Below, piece after piece: positions 15,238 through 23,208 of a DNA stretch of 23,810 nucleotides. The notes beneath the pieces were generated by a model, which had not been told where the DNA came from, searched no databases, and was given only the letters and a program-made list of their open reading frames with translations. Made by a program: the position numbers and the translations under genes. Source of the stretch: Polaromonas sp. UBA5171 (GTDB taxonomy: Bacteria > Pseudomonadota > Gammaproteobacteria > Burkholderiales > Burkholderiaceae_C); the NCBI GenBank assembly GCA_002413395.1, contig DHWX01000097.1, forward strand, positions 18,031 to 41,840, read 5' to 3'. How positions within the stretch are numbered: position 1 is the first letter of the stretch; each line of letters opens with the position of its first letter.

Positions 15238-15972
15238 ATGCGACACCCAGACCCTCCTTCATCTAGCGCCGCACGAAACAAGCGCCGACAAAAGACCACG
15301 ACGCCCGGCACCGTCGCGAAACGCGAGCGCATCCTGAAGGCGGCCGAGCAGTTGTTCGCGCAGCAAGGCTATGCCAACACAACGCTAAAGCAGATAGTGC
15401 GCGAACTAGGCGTGTCTAACCCCTTTGTGTACTACTACTTTCACAATAAACAGGAAATCTTCGAGACGCTGTCATGGCGCCCGGCGGTGGCGTGCTTCAC
15501 GACGATGGACTTTCCGCCTGAAGACCAGCGCTCGGCGCATGTCAAGGTGACCGAAGGAATCGAGCGACTGATCCGCGCCACGATCAATCACCACCCCGCA
15601 GCCTTCTTTGCCTACCGCGAACCGCAGGTCTACCGCCCCGAGTACCTGACGGCTCAAAAGAAGCTGGCCAATCATTTCTACGACCGCTTGTGCGCTCTGC
15701 TGGAAGAGGGTCGGCGGGACGGCATGTTCAATTTCACTGAAACCAGGATCACCGCCCTAGCGGCCTGCAGCCTTCCCGGCTTTCTCTACAACTGGTACCG
15801 GCCCAACGGCCGCCTGGCTCCCGACGACATAGTGCGCGAGCTCTCGACGCTGGCGTGGCGCGTCATCGGCCTGCGTGAAGCCGCGCACCCTTCAACTGTC
15901 GACCCCCCTCCACCTATTGGCCCCCTGCAAGCACTTATCCACCACGTCCCAACTCAAAGGAAAGTCTCATGA
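15238..15972 (+). CDS. TetR-family regulator of the carboxylation/import locus
   Basis: This 244-residue protein has a basic N-terminal extension (RNKRRQK), then the TetR domain KRERILKAAEQLFAQQGYANTTLKQIVRELGVSNPFVYYYFHNKQEIFETL (about residues 28-78). A helical effector domain follows, and the tail is proline-rich (VDPPPPIGPLQ). The ATG at 15238 directly follows a palindrome and has no Shine-Dalgarno sequence. The gene lies between two operons that both encode an acyl-CoA ligase and a carboxyltransferase, so it probably controls both arms and senses a pathway acyl-CoA or its acid. This is inference from position. Its stop overlaps a short coupled ORF leading into the carboxyltransferase gene. 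Confidence 0.9.
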   Translation: MRHPDPPSSSAARNKRRQKTTTPGTVAKRERILKAAEQLFAQQGYANTTLKQIVRELGVSNPFVYYYFHNKQEIFETLSWRPAVACFTTMDFPPEDQRSAHVKVTEGIERLIRATINHHPAAFFAYREPQVYRPEYLTAQKKLANHFYDRLCALLEEGRRDGMFNFTETRITALAACSLPGFLYNWYRPNGRLAPDDIVRELSTLAWRVIGLREAAHPSTVDPPPPIGPLQALIHHVPTQRKVS

Positions 15973-15995
15973 AACACCTGATAAAAGGGAGCTAA
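15969..15995 (+). CDS. 8-codon coupling ORF between TetR and carboxyltransferase
   Basis: An ATG at 15969 overlaps the TetR stop (ATGA) and has a clear ribosome site AAAGGAAA just upstream. It reads MKHLIKGS and stops with TAA at 15993-15995, one base before the TTG start of the carboxyltransferase. It contains that gene's ribosome site (AGGGAG, 15986-15991). It may serve only to hand ribosomes over to the TTG start. Confidence 0.3.
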   Translation: MKHLIKGS

Positions 15996-15996
15996 G

Positions 15997-17607
15997 TTGT
16001 CACTTGTTAACTGTCAAACAGCTTCCCCCAGTTTCCCTGAGGAGCAACGACGAGACCCCTACGCGATGTCCTTCCGCTCGAGTGTTGATGAATTAAATCG
16101 CCGGCGCGCACTGGTGGCCCGAATGGGCGGCGTTGAGAAAGTGGAGCGGCAACACAATGCCGGCAAGCTGACTGTGCGGGAGCGCATCGTGGCGTTACTG
16201 GACCCGGGCTCATTCCGCGAAATTGGCTCAACAACCGGCAAGGCGCAGTACGACGCGGACGGTCAACTGGTAGACTTAGCCTCTTCCAATTTCATCTTTG
16301 GGCGTGGCCGCATCTCGGGTCAGCCGGTCGTCATCGCGGCCGACGACTTCACCGTGCGCGGTGGCGCTGCTGATGGCTCTTCCGCCGGCAAGCTGGCTGC
16401 CTCGGAGCAGATGGCGCACGAGATGCGGTTGCCGCTGGTGAGACTCATAGACGCCACCGGGGGCTCGATTCGCACCGTTGAAGAATTGGGGCGCACCTAC
16501 GTGCCGGCCAACCCGGCTTGGGAATGGGTCGTTTCGAATCTCGAAACGGTGCCCGTCGTGTCGCTGGTACTCGGCGCAGTTGCGGGGTTCGCGTCGGCCC
16601 GCGCTGTAGCCAGTCACTACTCCGTGATGGTGCGCGGTACCTCACACATGTTCATTGCAGGGCCGCCGGTCGTGGCGCGTACGGGCACCGTATTCACCAA
16701 AGATGAGCTGGGCGCGCCCGAGCTGCATGCCAAGGCTGGCGCCATCGACGATATCGCCGACAGCGAGGCTGATGCCTTCGCGCGTGCGGCGCGTTTCCTG
16801 TCGTATCTGCCGACTTCCGTGCACGAACTCGCAACGCGCGTGCCCAATGATGATCCGGTCGACCGCTGCGACGACAGCCTGATCGACATCGTGCCGACTG
16901 ATCGTCGCAAGGTCTACAAGATGCGCGACATCCTTGTCAGGACCTTAGACCAGGGCAGCTTTTTCGAGATCGGCAAACACTTCGGCCGTTCCGCTATCAC
17001 CGGCTTGGCGCGCCTGAACGGCTACCCGGTGGTGGTACTTGCCAGCGACCCATACCACTATGGGGGCGCCTGGACGGCTGATACTGCCGACAAGGTCACC
17101 CGTTTCGTCGACATGGCCGAGACCTTTCATTTGCCGGTGGTGCATTTCGTCGATATTCCCGGTTTTCTGATCGGTCTCGAAGCCGAGCAGGCTGCAACCA
17201 TTCGCCATGGAGCGAAGGTGATGAGTGCGATTTACCAGGCGACGGTGCCTTGGTGCTCGATCCTTGTGCGTAAGGTCTTCGGTGTAGCCGGCGCGGCGCA
17301 CAGCAACGCCGCGCGCATGCGCTACCGCTATGCATGGCCATCGGGAGACTGGGGCTCGATCCCCCTCGAAGGCGGCGTCGAGGCGGCCTACCGCAGCGAC
17401 ATTGCAGCGTCACCCGATCCGAAGGCCGCGCTGGAAGCGATCACGGCCCGCCTCGAAGCCGTGCGCTCGCCGTTTCGGACCGCTGAAGCCTTCGGCGTCG
17501 AAGAGATCATTGACCCGCGCGAAACCCGCCCGTTGCTTTGTGAATTCGTCGGCCATGCCCAGCGACTGCTGCGGCCCGAGCCGTCCCGCGTTCGCTACCG
17601 CCCTTGA
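15997..17607 (+). CDS. Acyl-CoA carboxylase carboxyltransferase (beta) subunit, PccB-like
   Basis: This 536-residue protein has the two-lobed carboxyltransferase fold of propionyl/methylcrotonyl-CoA carboxylase beta chains. N-lobe signs are GGVEKVERQHNAGKLTVRERIVALLDPGSFREIG, ATGGSIRTVEELG and GTVFTKDELGAPELHAKAGAID. C-lobe signs are FEIGKHFGRSAITGLARLNGYPVVVLASDPYHYGGAWTADTADKVTRFVD, FVDIPGFLIG and YRYAWPSGDWGSIPLEGG. Such subunits transfer CO2 from carboxybiotin to an acyl-CoA, or work in reverse in decarboxylases. No biotin carboxylase or biotin carrier lies beside it on this strand; a partner could be beyond the window or be the single-chain enzyme. The TTG at 15997 has AGGGAG five bases upstream; the ATG at 16066 (MSFRSSVDELNRRR) fits the family N-terminus as an alternative. 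The stop is 11 bases before the next ATG. Confidence 0.92.
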   Translation: MSLVNCQTASPSFPEEQRRDPYAMSFRSSVDELNRRRALVARMGGVEKVERQHNAGKLTVRERIVALLDPGSFREIGSTTGKAQYDADGQLVDLASSNFIFGRGRISGQPVVIAADDFTVRGGAADGSSAGKLAASEQMAHEMRLPLVRLIDATGGSIRTVEELGRTYVPANPAWEWVVSNLETVPVVSLVLGAVAGFASARAVASHYSVMVRGTSHMFIAGPPVVARTGTVFTKDELGAPELHAKAGAIDDIADSEADAFARAARFLSYLPTSVHELATRVPNDDPVDRCDDSLIDIVPTDRRKVYKMRDILVRTLDQGSFFEIGKHFGRSAITGLARLNGYPVVVLASDPYHYGGAWTADTADKVTRFVDMAETFHLPVVHFVDIPGFLIGLEAEQAATIRHGAKVMSAIYQATVPWCSILVRKVFGVAGAAHSNAARMRYRYAWPSGDWGSIPLEGGVEAAYRSDIAASPDPKAALEAITARLEAVRSPFRTAEAFGVEEIIDPRETRPLLCEFVGHAQRLLRPEPSRVRYRP

Positions 17608-17618
17608 AGCGCCCAGCA

Positions 17619-18623
17619 ATGACGACGCCCCCGCTGCTCGCAGTGCGCGATCTGACGATCGCCTTCCAAACGTCCTCCGGCGAACTGCCGGTGACACGTC
17701 GGCTCACCTTCTCGATCGGCCGCGGCGAGCGTGTCGGTCTGGTCGGCGAGAGTGGCTGCGGCAAGACCGTCACCGGCCTGTCGATCCTGCGGCTGCTGCC
17801 GGCGGCAGTCACGCGTATCCATGGTCAGATCGACTTCGAAGGCAAGGACCTTGCGATCTTGCCAGAGCGCGAGATGCGTGCGCTGCGTGGGCGCGACATC
17901 GCGATGATCTTCCAGGAGCCGATGAGCGCGCTCGACCCGGTGTTCACTGTCGGCACGCAGATCAGCGAGGCCTACCGCGCACACTACGCCGAAAGCCGCG
18001 CCGAGGCGCGCGAACGCGCGGTGCAGGCGCTGGCGCAGGTCGGCATCCCGCTGCCATCGCGCCGCTACGACGAATACCCGCACCAACTCTCAGGCGGCAT
18101 GCGCCAACGCGTGATGATAGCTATGGCTCTGATCTGCGAGCCCAAGCTGCTAATCGCTGACGAGCCGACCACGGCTCTCGACGTGACCGTGCAGGCGCAG
18201 ATAATGGATCTGTTGCGCGACCTGAGCGAGCGCACTGGTACAGCGCTGCTGTTCATCACGCATGACCTGGGTGTCGTCGCCGAGACCTGCACGCGGATGT
18301 TGACAATGTATGCCGGCGAGGTGGTCGAAGATGCGCCAGTCGACAGCGTGCTTACGAAACCGCTGCACCCGTATACGTCAGGCCTGCTGCGCTCTCTGCC
18401 GCGCTTGGCCGAGCGCCGCGCGGCGTTGAGCTCGATCCCTGGGCGCGTGCCCTCGCCGGGTTCCATGCCGGCGGGCTGTCGCTTTCGGCCGCGTTGCCCG
18501 CATGCGGCCCAGCCTTGCGAGGTGGAGCAGGTGTTGCGGCCTTTCGCTGAGGGCGGTGACATCGAACGCAGCGTGCGCTGTTGCCGCAGTGAAGAACTAG
18601 TCTTACGTGGAGCCGTCAACTAA
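17619..18623 (+). CDS. Dpp/Opp-type ABC transporter ATP-binding protein (DppD-like)
   Basis: This 334-residue ATPase energises import through the two permeases encoded downstream. It shows Walker A GESGCGKT (43-50), the Q-loop in MIFQEPMSALDP, signature LSGGMRQR (157-164), Walker B LLIADE with D181-E182, and H215 in ITHDLG. The C-terminal oligopeptide-transporter extension has cysteines C287, C293 and C300 (C-x5-C-x6-C) and a later CC pair (321-322), the pattern of the Cys-rich tail in Dpp ATPases. The ATG at 17619 is chosen over a TTG at 17604 that overlaps the previous stop. It shares its last base with the start of the second ATPase (TAATG). Confidence 0.93.
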   Translation: MTTPPLLAVRDLTIAFQTSSGELPVTRRLTFSIGRGERVGLVGESGCGKTVTGLSILRLLPAAVTRIHGQIDFEGKDLAILPEREMRALRGRDIAMIFQEPMSALDPVFTVGTQISEAYRAHYAESRAEARERAVQALAQVGIPLPSRRYDEYPHQLSGGMRQRVMIAMALICEPKLLIADEPTTALDVTVQAQIMDLLRDLSERTGTALLFITHDLGVVAETCTRMLTMYAGEVVEDAPVDSVLTKPLHPYTSGLLRSLPRLAERRAALSSIPGRVPSPGSMPAGCRFRPRCPHAAQPCEVEQVLRPFAEGGDIERSVRCCRSEELVLRGAVN

Positions 18624-19666
18624 TGGGCACCCTACTTGGCAGCGAGACGAACGCCGTCCAGCCCGTAATCCAGGTACGCGACCTGCGCATTCTGTTCGCA
18701 ACGAAGGACCATCGGCATACCGTCAAGGCCGTTGATGGGGTGAGCTTCGACGTACGTCCCGGCGAAACCTTTGGGATCATCGGCGAGTCGGGGTCGGGCA
18801 AGACCACGCTGGGCCGTGCGCTGGTCTCACTGGCCAAACCGAGCGAAGGAACGGTGCTACAGAACGGCGTGGACCCGCAGAGCCTTTCGCGTTCTCAGTT
18901 GCAACAGCACCGTCGCGACTACCAGATCGTCTTCCAGGACCCGAACTCGGCGCTGAACCCACGGCTGCGCATCCTCGACTCGATCATCGAGCCGCTCGAA
19001 GTGGCGGGGAGTCGCGACCGGAATGCTAACCGTCGCATTGCGCTCGACGCGCTGTTGCGCGTCGGCCTTTCGGCCGAGTTCGCCGAGCGTTATCCGCACC
19101 AACTCTCCGGTGGTCAGAAGCAACGCATCAACATCGCCCGCGTCTTGACCCTGCGGCCTCGGTTGATCGTTTGCGACGAGGTCGTTGCCGCCCTCGATGT
19201 CTCGATCCGCGGTGACGTCCTCAATTTGTTCGCTGAGCTGCAGCGGGAGTTCGGGTTGACCTATGTGTTCATCACGCACGACCTGTCGGTGGTCTCGCAC
19301 ATCAGCGACCGTATTGCGGTGACCTACCTTGGAAAGTTCATGGAGCTGGGGCCGACCGAAAGCGTCACCGAGCGACCGCTGCACCCCTACACCGAAGCGC
19401 TGTTGTCGGCCGAACCAGTGCCGCTGCCTTCACAGCTGCGCACGCGCCATCGCATTGCGCTCACGGGCGAGATCCCGAGTCCGATCGACCCACCCTCGGG
19501 TTGCCGCTTTCGCACCCGCTGTCCGCATGCACAGCAGCGCTGCGCCGACGAACTGCCTGCGCTGCGTGAGCTGCGCCCTGAGCAATGGGTGGCTTGTCAC
19601 TTCGCCACCTCCGCTGGCCCGCCTTCGTTGGCCACACCATCTACGACAAACAACTCAACCTCATAG
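18623..19666 (+). CDS. Dpp/Opp-type ABC transporter ATP-binding protein (DppF-like)
   Basis: This 347-residue partner ATPase has Walker A GESGSGKTT (54-62), the Q-loop VFQDPNSALNPR, signature LSGGQKQR (161-168), Walker B LIVCDE ending at E186, and H219 in ITHDLSVV. After the catalytic Glu it reads VVAALDVS, with Val where nearly all relatives have Pro (DEPVSALD). The C-terminal tail repeats the C-x5-C-x6-C motif (CRFRTRCPHAQQRC). The ATG overlaps the stop of the DppD-like gene (TAATG), so both subunits are made in equal amount, as expected for a heterodimeric importer ATPase. Confidence 0.93.
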   Translation: MGTLLGSETNAVQPVIQVRDLRILFATKDHRHTVKAVDGVSFDVRPGETFGIIGESGSGKTTLGRALVSLAKPSEGTVLQNGVDPQSLSRSQLQQHRRDYQIVFQDPNSALNPRLRILDSIIEPLEVAGSRDRNANRRIALDALLRVGLSAEFAERYPHQLSGGQKQRINIARVLTLRPRLIVCDEVVAALDVSIRGDVLNLFAELQREFGLTYVFITHDLSVVSHISDRIAVTYLGKFMELGPTESVTERPLHPYTEALLSAEPVPLPSQLRTRHRIALTGEIPSPIDPPSGCRFRTRCPHAQQRCADELPALRELRPEQWVACHFATSAGPPSLATPSTTNNSTS

Positions 19667-19674
19667 GAGATACC

Positions 19675-21252
19675 ATGACCAGACACAATCCTCTCTCGTT
19701 CTCGGACATTCAGCCCAGCACATGGCGTCGCCGCGATGCGCTCGGCCTGCTGGGCATCGCGCTGGCTGGCAGCGTCGGCTTGCCCGCTTTCGCGCAAGGC
19801 ACACCCAGGAAGGGTGGCGTGCTGAAGATTTCCGCGCCGGCCAATCCGTCGAGCCTTGACCCGGCCACCGGCGGGGCGGGTTCCGATCACCCGATCCTCT
19901 GGACCTTGTACGACACCTTGGTCGAGTGGGATTTCGCGACGCTCAAACCCAAGCCTGGAATGGCTGAATGGAGCTTCCCAGCGGCAACGACCATGCTGCT
20001 AAAACTGCAGCCAGGCATCACCTTTCATGACGGCACGCCCTGCGATGCCCAAGCGGTGAAATTCAACATGGACCGCAACCGCAGCGATGCGCGTTCCAAT
20101 CTGAAAGCTGATCTCGCCAGCATCACTGCCGTTGACGTGATGAGTCCAACCGAGCTCAAGCTCACTTTAAAGCAGGCCGATGCTGCGCTGCCCGCGATCT
20201 TCTCGGACCGCGCCGGCATGATGGTTTCGCCCAAGGCCGTGCAGACACTGGGTGCCGAGCACGACCGCAAGCCGGTAGGCGCCGGTCCGTGGAAATTTGT
20301 GAGCTGGGCCGACAACCAGAAGGTGGTCGTTACACGCCACGATAAATACTGGCGGCCAAATGCGCCGTTGCTCGATGGCATCGAATTCTCGATCATCCCG
20401 GAACTGGCGACTGGTCTGCGCTCGGTGGTTTCTGGGCAGAACCACTTGGCATACTCCCTCGCGGCGCGCCTCAAGCCGCTCATTGAGCGAGAGAAGAATC
20501 TGACGCTGGTGACCGGGCCGACGCTCTACTGCATCCAGCTCTATTTCAATTACGCGCGCGCACCGCTTAACAATCCCAAACTGCGCCAGGCGATCAACTT
20601 CGCACTGGACCGAGATTTGTTCGTCAAGGCCAGCCTCAGCGGTGCGGGCGAGCCGGCGCGAATGAACCTTCCGACCACGCACTGGGCGTACGATAAGGCC
20701 ACGGCCGCGATGTATCCGTTTGATCCGGAGCACGCGAAAAAACTAATGGCCGAAGCGGGCCTGTCCAGTGGAGTCGACATCACGGTCGGGGGTTATAACG
20801 ACCAGGACTCGGTGCGCCGCGGCGAGATCGTGATGGAGCAGTTGCGCAAGGTCGGCATCCGCCTCAAATTTACGAATGGCACCATTGCCGAGATCAGCAG
20901 TCAGTTCTTTGGCAGCGAGAAGAAGTTTGACATGCTACTGTCAGCCTGGACCGGTCGCCCCGATCCGAGTATGAGCTATTCTCTGATGTACGCTAAGGAC
21001 GCTTATTACAACGCGGGCCGCAGCGAAGCATCTCCAGAACTGTCGGCACTGTTGGAGGAAAGTCGCTCGAAGGAAGATCTGGAGTTCCGCAAGGGCGTAT
21101 TCGCGAAGATCCAGCGCATGGTGATGGGCAGCGCATTGGTGGGGCCGCTGGCCTTCCAGTTCGAGATCGATGCGCTGGTCCATCAGGTCCATGGGTACAA
21201 GCCCGACTTGCTGGGCAAACCGAAGTTCAACGATCTCTGGCTGGAAAGCTGA
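19675..21252 (+). CDS. ABC transporter substrate-binding protein, SBP_bac_5 (DppA/OppA) family
   Basis: This 525-residue exported protein begins with a probable twin-arginine signal: WRRRDALGLLGIALAGSVGLPAFA (about 17-40), cleaved before Q41. The family 5 solute-binding fold follows, with KGGVLKISAPANPSSLDPATG, the family signature region WSFPAATTMLLKLQPGITFHDGTPCDAQAVKFNMDR, VGAGPWKFVSW, and LRQAINFALDRDLF near the middle. Family 5 proteins bind peptides, nickel complexes, opines, haem or other organic molecules; the ligand cannot be read here. The ATG at 19675 has AGGAG in front; the frame is open upstream to 19585, but that would hide the signal peptide. The stop overlaps the start of the permease gene (TGATG). 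Context with CoA ligases and carboxyltransferases argues for an organic acid or conjugate rather than a peptide (inference). Confidence 0.92.
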   Translation: MTRHNPLSFSDIQPSTWRRRDALGLLGIALAGSVGLPAFAQGTPRKGGVLKISAPANPSSLDPATGGAGSDHPILWTLYDTLVEWDFATLKPKPGMAEWSFPAATTMLLKLQPGITFHDGTPCDAQAVKFNMDRNRSDARSNLKADLASITAVDVMSPTELKLTLKQADAALPAIFSDRAGMMVSPKAVQTLGAEHDRKPVGAGPWKFVSWADNQKVVVTRHDKYWRPNAPLLDGIEFSIIPELATGLRSVVSGQNHLAYSLAARLKPLIEREKNLTLVTGPTLYCIQLYFNYARAPLNNPKLRQAINFALDRDLFVKASLSGAGEPARMNLPTTHWAYDKATAAMYPFDPEHAKKLMAEAGLSSGVDITVGGYNDQDSVRRGEIVMEQLRKVGIRLKFTNGTIAEISSQFFGSEKKFDMLLSAWTGRPDPSMSYSLMYAKDAYYNAGRSEASPELSALLEESRSKEDLEFRKGVFAKIQRMVMGSALVGPLAFQFEIDALVHQVHGYKPDLLGKPKFNDLWLES

Positions 21253-22250
21253 TGGAGGCACCGTCGGCCACGGCGATGGGTGGGCCGTTGCAGGCACTGC
21301 GTCGCCTGTGGGGTTCCAGCCTGCTCTGGCGGCGCCTTGCGCAGGCGCTGCCGGTGCTGGTGTTCGCAACCTTCGTGGTGTTCGGCCTGCTCAAGTTGGT
21401 GCCCGGGGATATCGCCGTCGTGCTGGCAGGCGACAACGCGAGCGATGCGCGTATCGCAGAGATTCGTACGATCTATGGGCTCGACCGCCCTTTTCTGGTG
21501 CAGTATGGTTCGTGGTTGGGACATGCGCTACAGGGCGATTTGGGGAAATCGCTGATGTCAGGGGAAGCTGTGACCGTTTCGATCGCGCGCTGCCTGCCGA
21601 ACACCGCGATGATTGTCTGCCTCGCGATGTTGATTGCGCTAGCGGTCGGCATTCCGTTGGGCATCCTGGCCGCGGCCAAGCGGGGAGGGCGCATAGACGC
21701 GTTGGTGATGACCATTGCATCAATCGGCGTCGCGATACCGAGTTTCTGGCTGGCGATGATCCTGATTGCATTTTTCGCGCTTCGCCTGAACTGGCTTCCC
21801 GCAACGGGGTCAACTCCGTTGAGCGAAAATCCTCTTGGGTCGCTCCGCCATGCGATCCTGCCAGCGCTCGCGCTTGCCGCCGGCGGCATCGCGGAAGTCT
21901 CGCGGCAGTTACGCAGTTCGCTGGTGGATATCCTCTCTTCTCAGCAAGTGCGCACTTTGCATGCCAAAGGACTTTTGCCCGCAGCCATTTTGTGGAAGCA
22001 TGGGCTGAAGAACGTCGGAATCAACTTGCTGACAGTCGTCACGTTGTTGGCGAACCGGATGCTTGCCGCGACAGTCGTTGTCGAAGCCGTATTCGCAATT
22101 CCCGGCATGGGGAGCTTAATTGTGAACGCCGCCCTGTCGCGAGATTTTCCGGTCGTGCAGGGAGTGGTCTTCGTGATGGTGTTGATCGTCATCACGATCA
22201 ATCTGATTGCCGACATCCTGTATGGCGTAATAGACCCCAGGGTGCGGTAG
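21252..22250 (+). CDS. ABC transporter permease, DppB-like
   Basis: This 332-residue inner-membrane protein has about six membrane segments. The first is LAQALPVLVFATFVVFGLLKLVPGD, ending with the LVPGD box typical of DppB. It is followed by IRTIYGLDRPFLVQYGSWLGHALQGDLGKSL and the later AVGIPLGILAAAKRGGRID, SIGVAIPSFWLAMILI, and AIPGMGSLIVNAALSRDFPVVQGVV. The cytoplasmic EAA-like loop around QQVRTLHAKGLLPAAILWKHGLKN contacts the ATPases. The ATG at 21252 shares a base with the binding-protein stop, and the stop abuts the next ATG, so the permeases are translated together. Confidence 0.93.
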   Translation: MEAPSATAMGGPLQALRRLWGSSLLWRRLAQALPVLVFATFVVFGLLKLVPGDIAVVLAGDNASDARIAEIRTIYGLDRPFLVQYGSWLGHALQGDLGKSLMSGEAVTVSIARCLPNTAMIVCLAMLIALAVGIPLGILAAAKRGGRIDALVMTIASIGVAIPSFWLAMILIAFFALRLNWLPATGSTPLSENPLGSLRHAILPALALAAGGIAEVSRQLRSSLVDILSSQQVRTLHAKGLLPAAILWKHGLKNVGINLLTVVTLLANRMLAATVVVEAVFAIPGMGSLIVNAALSRDFPVVQGVVFVMVLIVITINLIADILYGVIDPRVR

Positions 22251-23147
22251 ATGAGTGCAAACGTCCCGGCCTCCGCAGACAGCCCCGCATCGTTAGCCGA
22301 TGAGCCGACTTGGTTCTCACGTTTCGTTCGCTGGCTCAAGAGCGATATGCGGGGCACCGTCAGCCTCATTTTCCTCCTGCTACTGGTGCTGCTAGCGATC
22401 GGCGCACCCTGGATCGCACCCTACGCACCCACCGCGCAGGATCTGAACGAAACACTCGCCTCACCTTCGGCTCAACACTGGATGGGGACCGACGACCTCG
22501 GTCGCGATGTGTTGAGCCGGTTGATCCATGGCGCGCCGATTACGCTGTATGCAAGCGTCTTGGCGGTCAGCGTCGCGATCGTGCTCGGCGTGCCGATCGG
22601 CCTCTTGGCGGGTTATCTCGGTGGCTGGTTTGACGAGGTTGTCAGTCGGATTATTGACACGCTGCTGTCGTTTCCGGCCATCGTCCTGGCTATCGCGGTA
22701 ACGGGGGCGCTCGGCATAGGGCTCACCAACGCGATGATCTCGGTCGGAATCGTGTTCTCGCCTCAACTCGCTCGACTGGTCCGTGCACGTGCGCTAGTCG
22801 TCAAGCAGGAGTTGTATGTGGACGCGGCGCGATGTTTCGGTTCGTCGATAACACGTATCCTGTGGCGCCATGTACTCCCCAACGCGATCCAACCGGTAAT
22901 TGTCCAGATTTCACTATTGTTGGCAGGTGCGCTACTGGCCGAAGCGAGCCTGAGTTTCCTCGGCTTGGGCGTCCAGCCGCCGTATCCAAGCTGGGGGGCG
23001 ATGCTGGCTGGCGCCTACCAGAACATGGAGATAGCGCCTCAACAAATGTACGCACCGGGGCTGGCCATTCTCTGCACGGCACTGGCTTTCAACACCCTGG
23101 GTGAATCCTTGCGGATACTGTTGGATCCGACGATGAAAAGCCTGTGA
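22251..23147 (+). CDS. ABC transporter permease, DppC-like
   Basis: This 298-residue second permease has the usual cytoplasmic N-terminus with a first membrane segment (GTVSLIFLLLLVLLAIGAPWIAPY). The DppC-specific extracytoplasmic motif HWMGTDDLGRDVLSRLIHGAPITL follows, then four to five further segments. The EAA loop is RALVVKQELYVDAARCFGSSITRILWRHVLPN, and SLSFLGLGVQPPYPSWGAML is the family's near-C-terminal signature. The ATG follows the DppB stop directly (no gap). The 61 bases after it contain only the ribosome site of the next gene. Confidence 0.94.
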   Translation: MSANVPASADSPASLADEPTWFSRFVRWLKSDMRGTVSLIFLLLLVLLAIGAPWIAPYAPTAQDLNETLASPSAQHWMGTDDLGRDVLSRLIHGAPITLYASVLAVSVAIVLGVPIGLLAGYLGGWFDEVVSRIIDTLLSFPAIVLAIAVTGALGIGLTNAMISVGIVFSPQLARLVRARALVVKQELYVDAARCFGSSITRILWRHVLPNAIQPVIVQISLLLAGALLAEASLSFLGLGVQPPYPSWGAMLAGAYQNMEIAPQQMYAPGLAILCTALAFNTLGESLRILLDPTMKSL

Positions 23148-23208
23148 TGTCTTTCGCCTGAGCAGTCCATGCCATCAATTCGCCAAACAAAAGGAAGGAG
23201 AAACATAC

